Both the position numbers and the translations under genes were made by a program. The notes beneath the pieces are model-generated. The model worked only from the letters and a program-made list of their open reading frames with translations, was not told where the DNA came from and ran no database searches. A stretch of 64,000 nt of DNA from the NCBI RefSeq assembly GCF_963576615.1, contig NC_088717.1, positions 19,454,108 to 19,518,107 on the forward strand. Direction: 5' to 3'. Below, piece by piece: positions 15,701-24,879 of this stretch. Positions within the stretch are counted from its first letter, which is position 1. Every line of letters begins with the position of its first letter. This DNA is from Watersipora subatra. Taxonomy: Eukaryota > Bryozoa > Gymnolaemata > Cheilostomatida > Watersiporidae.

Positions 15701-17581
15701 AGCATCAGTTGTGGTAAAAGAAATGGAGGGTTCTGTAATTACAGCCTATGATTGCTGGTCAATGGCTAACAGTACAGCTATGAAAACCAACCAATTCCCT
15801 TCCTAAGGTCACCCAGTGGCGTAGTGAGCAAGTAGAGAGTGCAGAGTCAAAATTAGTGTAAAAGATAAAATAAGAAATACATAGCCCAGGTATATGAAAT
15901 ATGTAGCCTATAAGCAGACCCTACATAGAGTATGAATATAGTCCCAGAGGTGGTAAATATTACCTAGCTCTATGGTGACTGATTTGAAATATAGCTACAA
16001 AATGTTGTTATGCCATCAATTTCCTTTCGCCTTGCTGATCACCTGAAATTATCCCTCTGTTGGTGGTAAAACAGGTGCTTCAAAATTCTTAATTTAGACT
16101 TTGCAATCACCATTTTTTGACTGCAAGCACTAACAATCCTTCACTTGAGATGAATTTGCCAAAGGAATACAGTCAAATCATGTTTTTGATCACCTTTACA
16201 TGCGGCACAAAATTTGAGCTAATCTTTCAAAACGTTAGTTTTGTAAGATAAAGTGAAAGAGCTGGTAAAAATTAAAACACTATATGTAAAAATAATTTTC
16301 AAAAAAACGTCACATGGATTGAAATTACTTCTGCATCTGGTGTGATTAAAAGTTATAGCAAACATCAATTTATACTCACTCAATTTATTAACAAACTTAT
16401 CCAAGTTAAAGTACCAATTACCATATCATTTTATTAATTTGGTTTTTGTAAGACAATTTAGGTTTTCACTTCATATTTTTAAAATTATGATATATGAAAT
16501 TTTATTTTAACGCTGTATGTAATCACTTGAAGCTTTTATTATTATCGCTTGAGCTCGGGAACAAACTCGAAAAAATAGTGCGCAACATATTTTTACAAAG
16601 TTTTAACATATGAAGCAAGTATCAGAAAGTATCGACTTCACAAGTAAAATCTAGACTGTACAGGAAGTGACTAACCAGTTTGAGAGGGTTTGTACTGCGC
16701 TTTGTCCGTCTGGATAAAAATGGAGACACTCTTAGATACAACAGTCACTTGTCCATATGACACGATTTCAGGAGCAGAAGGGTTAACCAACTGAAAAGCA
16801 ACCCTAATCTGTGCTGCGCCTGGTCTTAGGTCACTAGGGACAGATAGGGGAGCATCAAACACTTTTCCTGAAAAAAATGTTATATGGTTGTATAACATAT
16901 GTATGTTAATGGTTGTATATAACATATGCTAACAGTTGTATAATATATGTATGTAAAAAGTTGTGTATAACATATGTTAGCAGTTGTATAACATATGTAT
17001 GTAAAAGGTTGTATATAACATATGTTAACAGTTGTATAATATATGTATGTTAACGGTTGTATATAACATATGTTAACGGTTATATAACATATGTATGTAA
17101 AAGGCTGTATATAACATATGTTAACGGTTGTATATATGTATGCAGAGAAGTTCTGAATGAATTCATTCAGAACTTTGACTTTCCGTAAACTTCTACACAA
17201 CTAGCACCTGCTATGATTAAACTCAGTAAAAAACTTTATAAAAAAGCTCTTTCGCCTTCATGGAAACTAACCTGGGGTGAAAGAGTGGTTAGACGAAAAC
17301 TTCTTCTGATTATTCTGGGAGATCTCCGTGACAACGCTGGAATACTGAGAGGAACCGCGAGTATTGTACTGAATATTAGCAGTCAGACCGGGGCGTATTA
17401 TTTTAGGAACGAGCACTACATAATCTTCTTGGTTTGATCCATGTGCACAGGAAGCCAGCAGCGCAATGATGAATATCTGTAGGAAACCTGAAACATGATA
17501 AAGTGACAAAGCGTTACAAACATGAAAATTAATACATTGATGAAGAGTTTGCTGAAAAGACATCTGAGAATATTTACCCAT
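1941..17581 (-). CDS. CD109/TEP-like alpha-2-macroglobulin family protein, 5' part
   Basis: Secreted thioester-containing protein of the A2M/CD109/insect TEP family (protease trapping, opsonisation). Coding exons in reading order: 17578-17581, 17272-17487, 16676-16867, 11719-11789, 10824-10952, 10032-10156, 9656-9746, 9390-9504, 9104-9216, 8483-8564, 7997-8136, 7143-7250 (or 7101-7250), 6539-6666, 6116-6236, 5501-5650, 1941-2088. All junctions are GT-AG and all phases agree, giving about 644 residues of a family usually near 1,400-1,500. Residues 1-18 form a signal peptide (MGFLQIFIIALLASCAHG). Family landmarks are FIQTDKAQYKPSQT (MG1/MG2), KYVLPKFEV (MG3), YTFGK (MG4), MAPSARILAY and LLAVDQSVLLL followed by GNDIT (MG5-MG6). 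The thioester domain, MG8 and C-terminus lie beyond base 1. I see no anaphylatoxin cysteine cluster so far, so CD109/TEP is likelier than C3, but the subfamily is unproven. The first exon at 8136 could instead start at 8133. Confidence 0.93.
2354..2452. mobile_element. Short TA-flanked MITE, CCGTAAAACC family
   Basis: A 99-bp element with degenerate inverted ends (CTGTAAAAACCCCTAACTGA and TTAGTTAGAGGTTTTACGA) flanked by TA. It shares termini with the copies at 28066 and 46433 and looks like an internally deleted form. It lies in the TEP intron between exons 1941-2088 and 5501-5650. Confidence 0.7.
2830..3035. repeat. Degenerate tandem repeat around TTTAGCTGTTGCTAAG
   Basis: Units of about 35-45 bp with GTTTAGCTGTTGCTAAG followed by CACTATGACC-type sequence. 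A second diverged block lies at 6835-7040, also in a TEP intron. Confidence 0.7.
4205..4730. repeat. TGTGCGAGCATG-type minisatellite, about 0.5 kb
   Basis: Imperfect 10-12-bp units GAGCATGTGTGC / GAGCGTGTGTG. All long frames here (His/Thr/Ser/Cys/Val-rich) are products of the repeat. It is in the large TEP intron. Confidence 0.95.
5655..6010. repeat. About 35-bp tandem repeat next to a TEP exon
   Basis: About nine units of ACTTACACCTGGATATATAT followed by GACAATATCATTGAT. It begins a few bases from the acceptor of exon 5501-5650. Each unit carries, on the minus strand, AGGTGTAAGT, a donor-like sequence. Confidence 0.9.
6414..6500. repeat. 23-bp tandem repeat, about 4 units
   Basis: Units CGTATAAACATCAATCGTCT plus CAT, between TEP exons 6116-6236 and 6539-6666. 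Confidence 0.85.
6835..7040. repeat. Second block of the TTTAGCTGTTGCTAAG repeat
   Basis: Similar units (TTTAGTTTAACTGTTGCTA, CCACCATATC) to those at 2830-3035, about five diverged copies. Confidence 0.65.
7557..8000. repeat. 74-bp tandem repeat, 6 units, starting at a TEP splice donor
   Basis: Near-identical 74-bp units (from ACACTGAAGGACAGTTTCCT to GTACTGACATACATAT). The array runs straight into the donor of exon 7997-8136, and every unit repeats the donor hexamer GTATGT on the minus strand. Confidence 0.97.
8920..9062. repeat. Dispersed repeat with ACCAGTATCGAGAGGT core, copy in TEP intron
   Basis: Matches 59248-59710 and 59822-59968: AATAGCCTCTACATT, GACAAAGTACCAG, CTCATTTTTACAT, then one or two 16-bp core units and TTTTGATGAATAGCTTCTGC. 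Confidence 0.75.
9750..9966. repeat. About 24-bp tandem repeat at a TEP acceptor
   Basis: Eight or nine units of ACATGTGAGAAAGTGTCAAA plus CCCTG, starting within 5 bp of the acceptor of exon 9656-9746. Confidence 0.9.
12505..12720 (-). repeat. tRNA-derived SINE, copy 1
   Basis: On the minus strand the head GCCTGGTGGTCTAGAAC and the B-box-like GTTGGGGCTCAA are followed by a body matching 63183-63395 (ATTGCTCTCTG, CTTGTCACTGGAC, GATCGCAGAGCC). It is in TEP intron 3. Confidence 0.8.
12731..12762. repeat. (TA)n microsatellite
   Basis: About 30 bp of alternating TA within GTATATATATA. Confidence 0.95.
12766..13142 (-). repeat. SINE-like element of a second type
   Basis: The minus strand starts with a tRNA-like head (TGCCTAGTGGTAGCGCC, then GGTCTGAGTCC) and later contains GGGCACGTTAAAGATCC. 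I recall that motif as common in SINE bodies of marine invertebrates; this is from memory. A (TA)n tract (12731-12762) abuts the tail. Confidence 0.55.
13500..13590 (+). repeat. tRNA-like SINE head fragment
   Basis: GACCCGTAGGGTAATGGATA and GGTCAAATCC resemble A and B boxes at tRNA-like spacing, but no cloverleaf closes. The body is unidentified. Confidence 0.35.
13916..14128. repeat. 16-17-bp tandem repeat TAATATATAGCGTGGC
   Basis: About 13 units drifting from TAATACATAGCGTGGC to CAATATATAGCGTGGC. It abuts the left arm of the large inverted repeat. Confidence 0.95.
14200..14760. repeat. Left arm of a large inverted repeat
   Basis: Sequence such as TTTTTACATATAGTGCTTTA and TTGTGCCGCATGAAGAGGTG recurs inverted at 16130-16650. 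It is in TEP intron 3; the outer limit is approximate. Confidence 0.75.
15000..15700. repeat. Two further tRNA-like SINE fragments
   Basis: A minus-strand head near 15090-15015 (TTAGCTCAAAGG, GGTTACGAGATCTAATCC) and a plus-strand head near 15486-15550 (CCTAGTGGTCCGGTTGG, AGATTGAATTC) lie between the arms of the large inverted repeat. Both are degenerate. Confidence 0.4.
16130..16650. repeat. Right arm of a large inverted repeat
   Basis: Reverse complement of 14200-14760 (CACTATATGTAAAAATAA, CACCTTTACATGCGGCACAA), with about 1.4 kb between the arms. A diverged third copy is at 36865-37450. Confidence 0.75.
16885..17140. repeat. AT-rich tandem repeat in TEP intron 2
   Basis: Repeats of GTTGTATATAACATATGTTA and TATGTATGTAAAA, next to the acceptor of exon 16676-16867. 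Confidence 0.85.
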
Positions 17582-17631
17582 GTTTCAGCTGTTATGCCTG
17601 CACATGAAGTTGCCATCAAAATATCAGCTTT

Positions 17632-17641
17632 CTTTTATATA
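17632..17641 (-). promoter_or_regulatory. TATA box of the CD109/TEP-like gene
   Basis: On the minus strand the sequence reads TATATAAAAG. Transcription starting about 30 bases downstream would begin near 17605, leaving a leader of roughly 25 nt before the ATG at 17581-17579. That start would also exclude the out-of-frame ATGs at about 17614 and 17605. The start codon sits at the end of exon 1 (ATGG then the donor), so the signal peptide is almost wholly in exon 2. The placement is inferred from the motif only. Confidence 0.55.
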
Positions 17642-17669
17642 TCTACAAAGGTTTCTGACAGGCATTGTG

Positions 17670-17757
17670 ATTAGTCAAAGGCTTAAAAGCAGCAAATATA
17701 ACAGCCAATCCAGATATTGCATGAACTGATAAGCTTGCTTATTAGTCAAAGGGCTTC
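17670..17757. promoter_or_regulatory. Duplicated TTAGTCAAAGG motif upstream of the TEP gene
   Basis: The motif ATTAGTCAAAGGCTT occurs near 17672 and again, with one extra G, near 17742. The spacing is about 70 bp and both lie within 160 bp upstream of the predicted TATA box. No known factor is assigned. It could be a small duplication without function. Confidence 0.25.
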
Positions 17758-18591
17758 TCTAGACCTTGTGTTGCTGTCTACTAGAAATATTTTGAATACC
17801 GAATAAAAATGATTGCACCAAGTTTTGTGTTTGTAAAAAGCTGAGATAATCTGCCTTTTGCAAGTTTACCGGAGGTGATAGTATAAACGCAATTCATTTA
17901 TGTATTAAACATTTGTCTATATATCTTTAAAGTATTTAATTGTTAACAAAATAATTTATTAAAAACAGTTTGTCTACATTGTTAGGCCATAGCTGGCTCT
18001 CGATCAGTAGAGTAGGGAGCCTTACACAATAAATAAATCTATTTTTTCATTAGTACAATAATTATTTCATTAGTACAATAATTATTTCATTAGTACAATA
18101 ATTATTTTATTAGTACAACCACTTAATTCGAATTCTAGTTCAATTACCAAATCAAACATTTATTTTTTTGTATCTCATATAGATATACGGTGTTTAACCT
18201 ATTATGCTCCATCCATTGCTTAGTTGCTTTGCATACATACCATACCCTATCCACAACTCATATCATATGCTCATTTATGTTACAGTTTCTTCTCTTCTAG
18301 TATTAGTGAGGTTGACAGAATTCTGTACTCTCATGCTAACCAAAATAAACATTATACACAAACAAATGAAATGAGCTATTTCATGCATTAAGAGCTGTTG
18401 TACAAGTACTTGATATACCACGTACATTGTTTAGTTCCCGACAGTTTCCATAGTCAGATATTTTAGATGATCAACTTGAGAGATGTATTTTACAGTACAT
18501 AAAATGACATAGCGATGAATGGCAACAGGAAAACTCATTAAGAGGTCTATTTTAAGGGAGTGACCAAAAGTTAAAAAAATCTGATTTGATA
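17700..18591. other. Short intergenic region between the TEP and METTL21 genes
   Basis: Contains the upstream TEP motifs and a 20-bp tandem repeat. A minus-strand AATAAA near 18158-18163 could serve METTL21. Nothing else is seen. Confidence 0.5.
18044..18118. repeat. 20-bp tandem repeat, about 4 units
   Basis: CATTAGTACAATAATTATTT, between the TEP 5' end and the METTL21 3' end. Confidence 0.9.
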
Positions 18592-21500
18592 CTAGTCAAG
18601 AAAACGAAAACTAAATATTCGAATATCTCTATTTTCATCATACACGACTAATTTGACATTGAAATATTCCTTAGAGAGCTCAATAAATTTATAGTCCTTA
18701 TCATATCTCAGTCTACAGGACAGTAAAATGCTTGAAGACTTAAGCTGCCTCATAGTAGTCAACAAATCGTCAAATGAGCTTTCGATATAAATAATATCTG
18801 AACCTATCACTACATCCCATTCACTATTAAAATAAGTGTTCTTTCGATCTGACCAGTTCAATACTGCCACTTCAATGGAATTATCTTTCCCCAAGAACGT
18901 CGAATCGCAAGTTTGGTCTACAGAACAATATGCAAACGAACTATGGCTCGCTTCCTTATTCGATCTAACGGCGGTGTTTCTCATTACATTTTCTTTCAGG
19001 ATTCCGATACTCTCCTCCCGATCAGTCAGCAGCACACTAGCACCTGCCAACAGGAAGGAATAATACGTGACATGATAGTAAAAGATACAGCCAATACGAG
19101 GGGTGGTAGTTAAATAGTAAACATGATTCACAAACAAGACTATAGTCCATTATAGTCTTATTTTTAATAAAGAGTTTATATTGAAAATATTAATTTACAG
19201 CTGGTTTCTTAGACTCACATTCTTACCCACTTCGTTAAAATAAATGCATTGGGAATAATGAAAATATCAAGGGCAAAGTTATAGTCAAACAACAAAAGAA
19301 AGTTTAAACTCAAATTGGGGTATTGCTCGCTGCCCATAATGCAATGAAGGTTTTTCTATTTGATTAAAAGAACAAGAGGTGAGTTTTTCTAATAAAGATT
19401 TAGCAAAGTTGTACGAGCTCACCCACACACTATACATATATCTTAAATAAAAAAAATGAAAAAGTAAACTATTAAGCGATAGGGCCATACGATGCCGTAA
19501 AATAGTTTATGACATCACAATCAAAATATATTATTTCGTAACACCTTAATTTTACATAAAACAGCACGATATTGAAAAAAATGTTTTTCGTGATTGAAAG
19601 TTGCTTCAACCTGTTTTTTTATGGCTGTAACATAATAAGTTGGTAATGATACGTCTAAGCTTGGGGTGTATCTACAAAAGTATTTAAAAACATGTACTAA
19701 AGTATCTGGTATAAAATAGCTTTAGAACACATAAATAAAACCATAGAGTTCATATAGACAAAAGCTTAAATTAGATGATTATAATATATTAAACGAATGA
19801 GAATAACAAAGTTGGCCATCTTTCTCAGCATCTTTCTCAGAATAGTTCATAATCTTTGACCAAACGGTTCAGTGTCTTTAATGCTAGGTGAATGAGTTAA
19901 GTTCTTTTAACTCTAAATAACTGTAGTTCGATTTTATAAATTATTTCCAGAAAACATGAGAATTTGTTATGCAACGTTCGAGCTGAAAGATTTCAAACTG
20001 ATAAATTCCACAGCTTTGATGTAAATGTTATAGTGAGGTCAAAAAACATTTTTATATGGTTCCAGTAGAAAGGATAAAAAAGGTGGAGAACAGGCTGAGC
20101 TGACAGTTATCGAGACACACAGTTTAAACTTGGATTTTCAATACCTTAGATCGCGAACAAGTTACAGTTTCAAACAGAAATTCAGGATTTCTCTGCTTTA
20201 ATGCTGAATGAAATTTGGAACTCGAACAACCCTAAAATCTCTTGTGTATAACTATCGGCTAGCTTTAAGGTAATGTTGATATTGTAATTAGTAGCATTAA
20301 AAAGGGGTTTTGATGCGTTTTGTTTGTGTTATATTCAAATAAACACACGAACTATTTTTACACCTTTTTAATCGAGTACTGGTTGCAACAGATGTGGCAA
20401 TGCATTTATGACCCTATCCTGCTTTATTAATATAGCACATAAATTCAGCGTACTCATATACCTATTCTACTGAAAAACAGAAACAAAATGCTTAGAAAAG
20501 CTCTTGTTTAGTTTTAGAATAGAATAAAATTATTTACATTATCTGCAGTGGGACAAACACATTTGAACCAGCCACTTTTCAAACAGCTTTCTGGATTCTG
20601 TAATTTGTAATCGATCATGGTTGAAAAGCTAGGTCAAATTATGTCAAATTATATATTGAAATCTCCCACAAGACGTTAATGCCTAACGCTAATACCCAAT
20701 GCAACAGCAGTTATCTGGCAATTAAGCTGATGATCAAAGTTATCTCACAGCACAGATTACATAGGAAGAATAAAAAGTAAAAAACCAACGTGAAAGTTTT
20801 TCTTAAATCCATCCATTTGTAATAGTGTGACGGTGTTTTTGTTTCTGCTACAAAGCAGTATATAAATAAATTATGACATCCATGACTGCGTATTACCTTG
20901 CAAATATGCACACAGTCCTGCTAAACCAGTGCCAGCTCCAAGTTCCAAAACATTCTTCCCTTTGAAGAATTCCGTATTGCTTACAATGTACTCGCACATA
21001 ACCACTGCCTACAACAAACCATATTGCTTACAATGTACTCGCACATAACCACTGCCTACAACAAACCATATTGCTTACAATGTACTCGCGCATAACCAGT
21101 GCCTACAACAAACCATATTGCTTACAATGTACTCGCACATAACCACTGCCTACAACAAACCATATTGCTTACAATGTACTCGCACATAACCACTGCCTAC
21201 AACAAACCATATTGCTTACAATGTACTCGCACATAACCACTGCCTAAAACAAACCATCCATACAAACATCTTGAGAAATCATCAGCACTGTATCAATCGC
21301 CAGAGTAAAATGAATCTTATCACTAAAATAAAAAATACATATATTCATTTTTCTACAGAAGTGTAACGGTATGAACAATCTTTGGCTACTAAAATGGTTT
21401 TGCTAAAAAATATCAAATTTTATCTGATAAACATTAATATTTCACAATCAGCTATAATATCATAAATGATATTAATAATAATGACATAATATTATAAGAT

Positions 21501-21674
21501 CATAAATGATCCTACCGCATCCCAAACAATCCCAGCCACTCCATCATGTGCCCAATTCTGTCTAATAGAGATTTTGTTGCTGCCAAATTGGAAATGTTTG
21601 TAGGGCTTGTGTTGTGGCAGCACATTATTCTCATCATATAAAACCAGAGCTCCGCTGTCGCCCTTCGCTGACAT
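18592..21674 (-). CDS. METTL21-family protein-lysine methyltransferase
   Basis: A seven-beta-strand SAM-dependent lysine methyltransferase of the METTL21/EEF1AKMT group, whose members methylate Hsp70, eEF1A or VCP. Exons 21516-21674, 20897-21008 and 18592-19043 join in phase to 240 aa, close to the roughly 220 aa of METTL21A. Visible features are the N-terminal ISIRQNW...GVAGIVWDA, SAM motif I VLELGAGTG at residues 73-81, the acidic loop after motif I (LLTDREE), and the DxxY signature DIIY at 173-176 that marks this subfamily. The start at 21674 (MSAKGD) is chosen because a cytosolic enzyme should lack the hydrophobic extension given by the in-frame ATG at 21728; that extension is possible. 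The stop is TAG at 18592-18594. The 5' edge of exon 2 is copied in a tandem array (20976-21257). The substrate cannot be decided from sequence. Confidence 0.93.
20976..21257. repeat. 47-bp tandem repeat copying a METTL21 exon edge
   Basis: Six copies at 47-bp spacing. The leftmost is the real 5' part of METTL21 exon 2 with its acceptor. Each upstream copy repeats acceptor TTTGTTGTAG, the first 33 nt of the exon, and within that an internal ATT|GTAAGC donor-like site. Confidence 0.97.
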
Positions 21675-21728
21675 CTTACTTGTAATCACGAGAAACACTA
21701 TGATAGAACTCATTAATGTACTTTCCAT

Positions 21729-23074
21729 TAAACTCAGTGCTTGCCATTTGCGACAATGTTCTTGAATTAAGTGTCCAATCTGTAAGAATCAACATATAGC
21801 TAGCTACAGGAATAGATTATGCAGCATATATTCTTTAAGAATCTCACAAATGCGAAGCAAGGGTCTAAAGGGGATGAGGCCTTACAAAAACATAACTACC
21901 ATACGGATTACACTGAGCAAGTTAATAGATGATGTAGCATGCAATCATTATCGTATTACCAAGAAAAGAGAGAGTTAATGCAAGTGCTGTTCACACCCTA
22001 TTATACTTTGAGTGTCAAAAAATCCGTTATCTACAACTGTTAAGATGGCTTTTCGGTAATAGCTGTCAGATTTGCAGATGTTACAGGAGAGCTGAAAAGA
22101 TATCACCAGATATGACAATATTTTAGGTCACTTTTTTGGATTACCCATAATTTTATTAAGAATTATTCCATAAATCAAAAAAATTTTTAATACTGTTTGT
22201 CCACACAAAGCAGATTTTCGTGCACATCCGTGAACCTTCTTCGCAAAAAACCGCACAAAAATTAATACAACTGTAAAAGATGCTCAATTATCTTACATAA
22301 AGCTAGATGTAAAAATGTAAATCATTTGTCTTAATGTGACACTAGAAGATCGGATTGCCATTCAAGTGTGCAGAGCATGCCAAAAATCTTCAACAAACCC
22401 AGTTCTAACAAATTTGTTAGGTTCTTTATTGTGAGCATAGGTAAAACTGTCTACAATGCTTACAGATGCCATTGAGTCTGACTTTTTAATATATGTTAAT
22501 TATAGATAACAACCACTTATCTTGACTAAATGATAAAAACTAAGATGATGAGAAAGTAAAGCTTGGTATAAAGTTTTGATAGGCTGGTGGTTTGTTAGTA
22601 CATTAAAGTTACTAACTACAGCTATGATTTCACGCTTAATGCCATTAATTACTCACAAAATGCCTTACTGCCACCAAGTGGGAGCATTAATGTTGCTGAG
22701 ATCTGCAACTAGTCAATTGCCATTTCAAGTAAGAAGAGATAGGAGTTCCTTTTAAGTTTCACAAGTTGATTGTTACAATGTGGCTATTGTGATTCATTAA
22801 ATAGATACTTGGTTCAAGTTCAGAAAGAGTGTCGCATATTTGTTTAAACAATTGTGAAGCTGTGTTGTATATCATAATATACTTTTAAAGATCGATAGGT
22901 GTGTGTTACTGTTTTCTTGTAATCATTCTGTTGCTATAGAGGTATGTTGTTATACAAGTCAGTTTTTATTCTAAGCAGACAAAAGAGTGAGTAGAAGCGC
23001 CTGGTATGAACCAGCTAGCTTTTATTATTGACAAACGCATGCACATAACAACACAACATATAACATTATGCACA
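21729..23074. other. Upstream region of METTL21
   Basis: AT-rich, with no convincing exon, repeat or core promoter motif. Confidence 0.4.
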
Positions 23075-23375
23075 TACAGTCAAACATGGATAACTCGAAC
23101 TTCAAGGGACCGAGCAAAAGTGTTCGAATTATCAGAGCATTCAAGTTATCAGAGCACTGTCACAAGTCCATGTATTTACTTATTTATTAGTAGATACATT
23201 TACATATGCAAACTATAATATAAATCAAAAGCACAAATGGCTTGTTTCAAATTAAATGCTTCTAATGTAAAGTTTAAAACGTTTTTATCAAAAAGTATAG
23301 AGATTTTTCTATCACTTGAGATTGGTTTGTTGTTTGAGGTGATGTTATTGCCAGGACGTTTTTTTAGATTGACAT

Positions 23376-23494
23376 TGGCAAAACTTGATCGTTATTGAAA
23401 TGCTCAAAAGAAAAGACATCTTTTTCTTTTGAGCGTTTTACCCACGATCAATTTTGCCGACTTTTCTTGAAGTTTATGCAACTTCAAGAAAAAG
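23376..23494. repeat. Nested hairpins inside the Tigger-like element
   Basis: Arms GGCAAAACTTGATCG (about 23378) and CGATCAATTTTGCC (about 23445) enclose a second hairpin with arms GCTCAAAAGAAAA and TTTTTCTTTTGAGC. A third follows at once, with arms ACTTTTCTTGAAGTT and CAACTTCAAGAAAAAGT around a TATG loop. Confidence 0.8.
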
Positions 23495-23735
23495 TTACCA
23501 AAGAAAAATCCCTTACTTTACCTGGGATTCGTTAAGAGCAACACTCCGAGGCAGTTCAATTAAAAGTTTTACGAGGTTTAACGGTACATTGTATATCACT
23601 CACGCGTTTTGAATGGATACTTATTGAATGTACACACGTATTCTGTGTTTAGGTCAAACGATGAATAGTTTTTTTTAGCTAAGACAACGTATACGTTTAG
23701 TAAAAACAATTTTAAGACGTTTTAAACATTCAACA

Positions 23736-23771
23736 TTCCGACGTTGATTCAACACGGAATCAACGTCGGAA
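23736..23771. repeat. 36-bp palindrome inside the Tigger-like element
   Basis: TTCCGACGTTGATTC is followed by a short loop and GGAATCAACGTCGGAA, a near-perfect stem of about 15 bp. Confidence 0.85.
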
Positions 23772-23781
23772 AACTATTCGT

Positions 23782-23901
23782 CACGGGCTAGCCGGGTCAC
23801 GCACTCAAGGATTTTCGCCATGCACATACAAAACAACACGCTGTTTTTGTTTTGTATGTGCGTGGCGAAAATCCTTGCGCGCGTGACCCGGCAAGCCCGT
23901 G
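23782..23901. repeat. 120-bp long hairpin inside the Tigger-like element
   Basis: The left arm begins CACGGGCTAGCCGGGTCACG and runs through GGATTTTCGCCATGCACATA. The right arm is its near-perfect reverse complement, ending CGTGACCCGGCAAGCCCGTG. The stem is about 52 bp with a loop of about 15 bp. It is GC-richer than its surroundings and may be a separately inserted foldback MITE. Confidence 0.9.
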
Positions 23902-24879
23902 TTATTAATCGTATAGCAGTGTAAATCAAATTTGACCAAACCTTTAGAAAAGTCGTTGACAAAATTAATTTGCCGATGGTGGTAATAACAACGCTTATGA
24001 ATTATGAAAATATGAGGTTTACCTCTATGGCTTTGAATAAAGTGATTTTCTAAAGCGATAACAACCGTTTCGGTAGCCGTTGGGCAAAAAAACAGTTCGA
24101 ATTAACAGTGTTGAGTTCGAGTTATCTATAGCAATTTATCATTACGTGGGAACGGACCAAAGAAACTGTTCGAATTAACCATGTTTTCGAGCTATCCGTG
24201 GCCGAGTTATCCATGTTTGACTGTATATATAATTTTTAAATAAGTATACATTACATGACAAGCCTGCTGTAATGAGAAATTGAATACGCGTGCCTAGTGA
24301 ATCAAGATGAGTTTCAATGCATAAAATGCAAAGCACGATTTATAAACGATTCTGATATACCTTTAATGCTCTACCACATGAGGTAACACTTGAAAAATAA
24401 TATCGCCCTAGTTTTTTTTCTGTTTCCAGCGAAACGTAAATATCATAAAATCTATTTATCTCGATGAACATGGTATATTTTGCAAAGTACAGAATTCTTT
24501 ACTATACAGTATGATATAGCATTGGAATGTTTGAAATTTCTGTACACTGTACGGAAATTGCAAACTTGCCGATGCAATAACATAGGGCCTACATAGTAAA
24601 GGACGTTCTACACGCTTTACAATGCCAGAAGTTAAAAACCCGCAACGGAATGGCAACTAAGACCGTAATTATGTGAACCAGGCATGACATGTCACTAATG
24701 CTTGAAATGTATTACCTCGTATTTGTCTTTACACTAGACCACTTAATGTGGAAGTGGTGTGCCTCATATGATTTAATTTACTTTGTCAGTGATTTTCAAT
24801 TTTTGAGTAATTGAGTTTAATATTAGTCAGTGCAAGCTTATCTTGCTATATAAGTTTATAGTGCTTTAGCTGAATGGTT

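Larger units (their letters stand above)
11790..16675. other. TEP intron 3, repeat-filled
   Basis: A 4.9-kb intron holding SINEs, a tandem repeat and the large inverted repeat. I see no exon; the phase joins directly across it. Confidence 0.7.
23077..24223. mobile_element. Tigger/pogo-like non-autonomous DNA transposon
   Basis: Terminal inverted repeats CAGTCAAACATGGATAACTC are flanked by TA at 23075-23076 and 24224-24225, the target duplication of Tc1/mariner-pogo elements. Subterminal sequence repeats the motif GTTCGAATTA in both halves. No transposase frame survives. The centre carries several hairpins, listed separately. Confidence 0.85.

Noticed and set aside
18836-19113. Plus-strand frames over the METTL21 last exon
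   Set aside because: Antisense shadows of a well supported methyltransferase exon.
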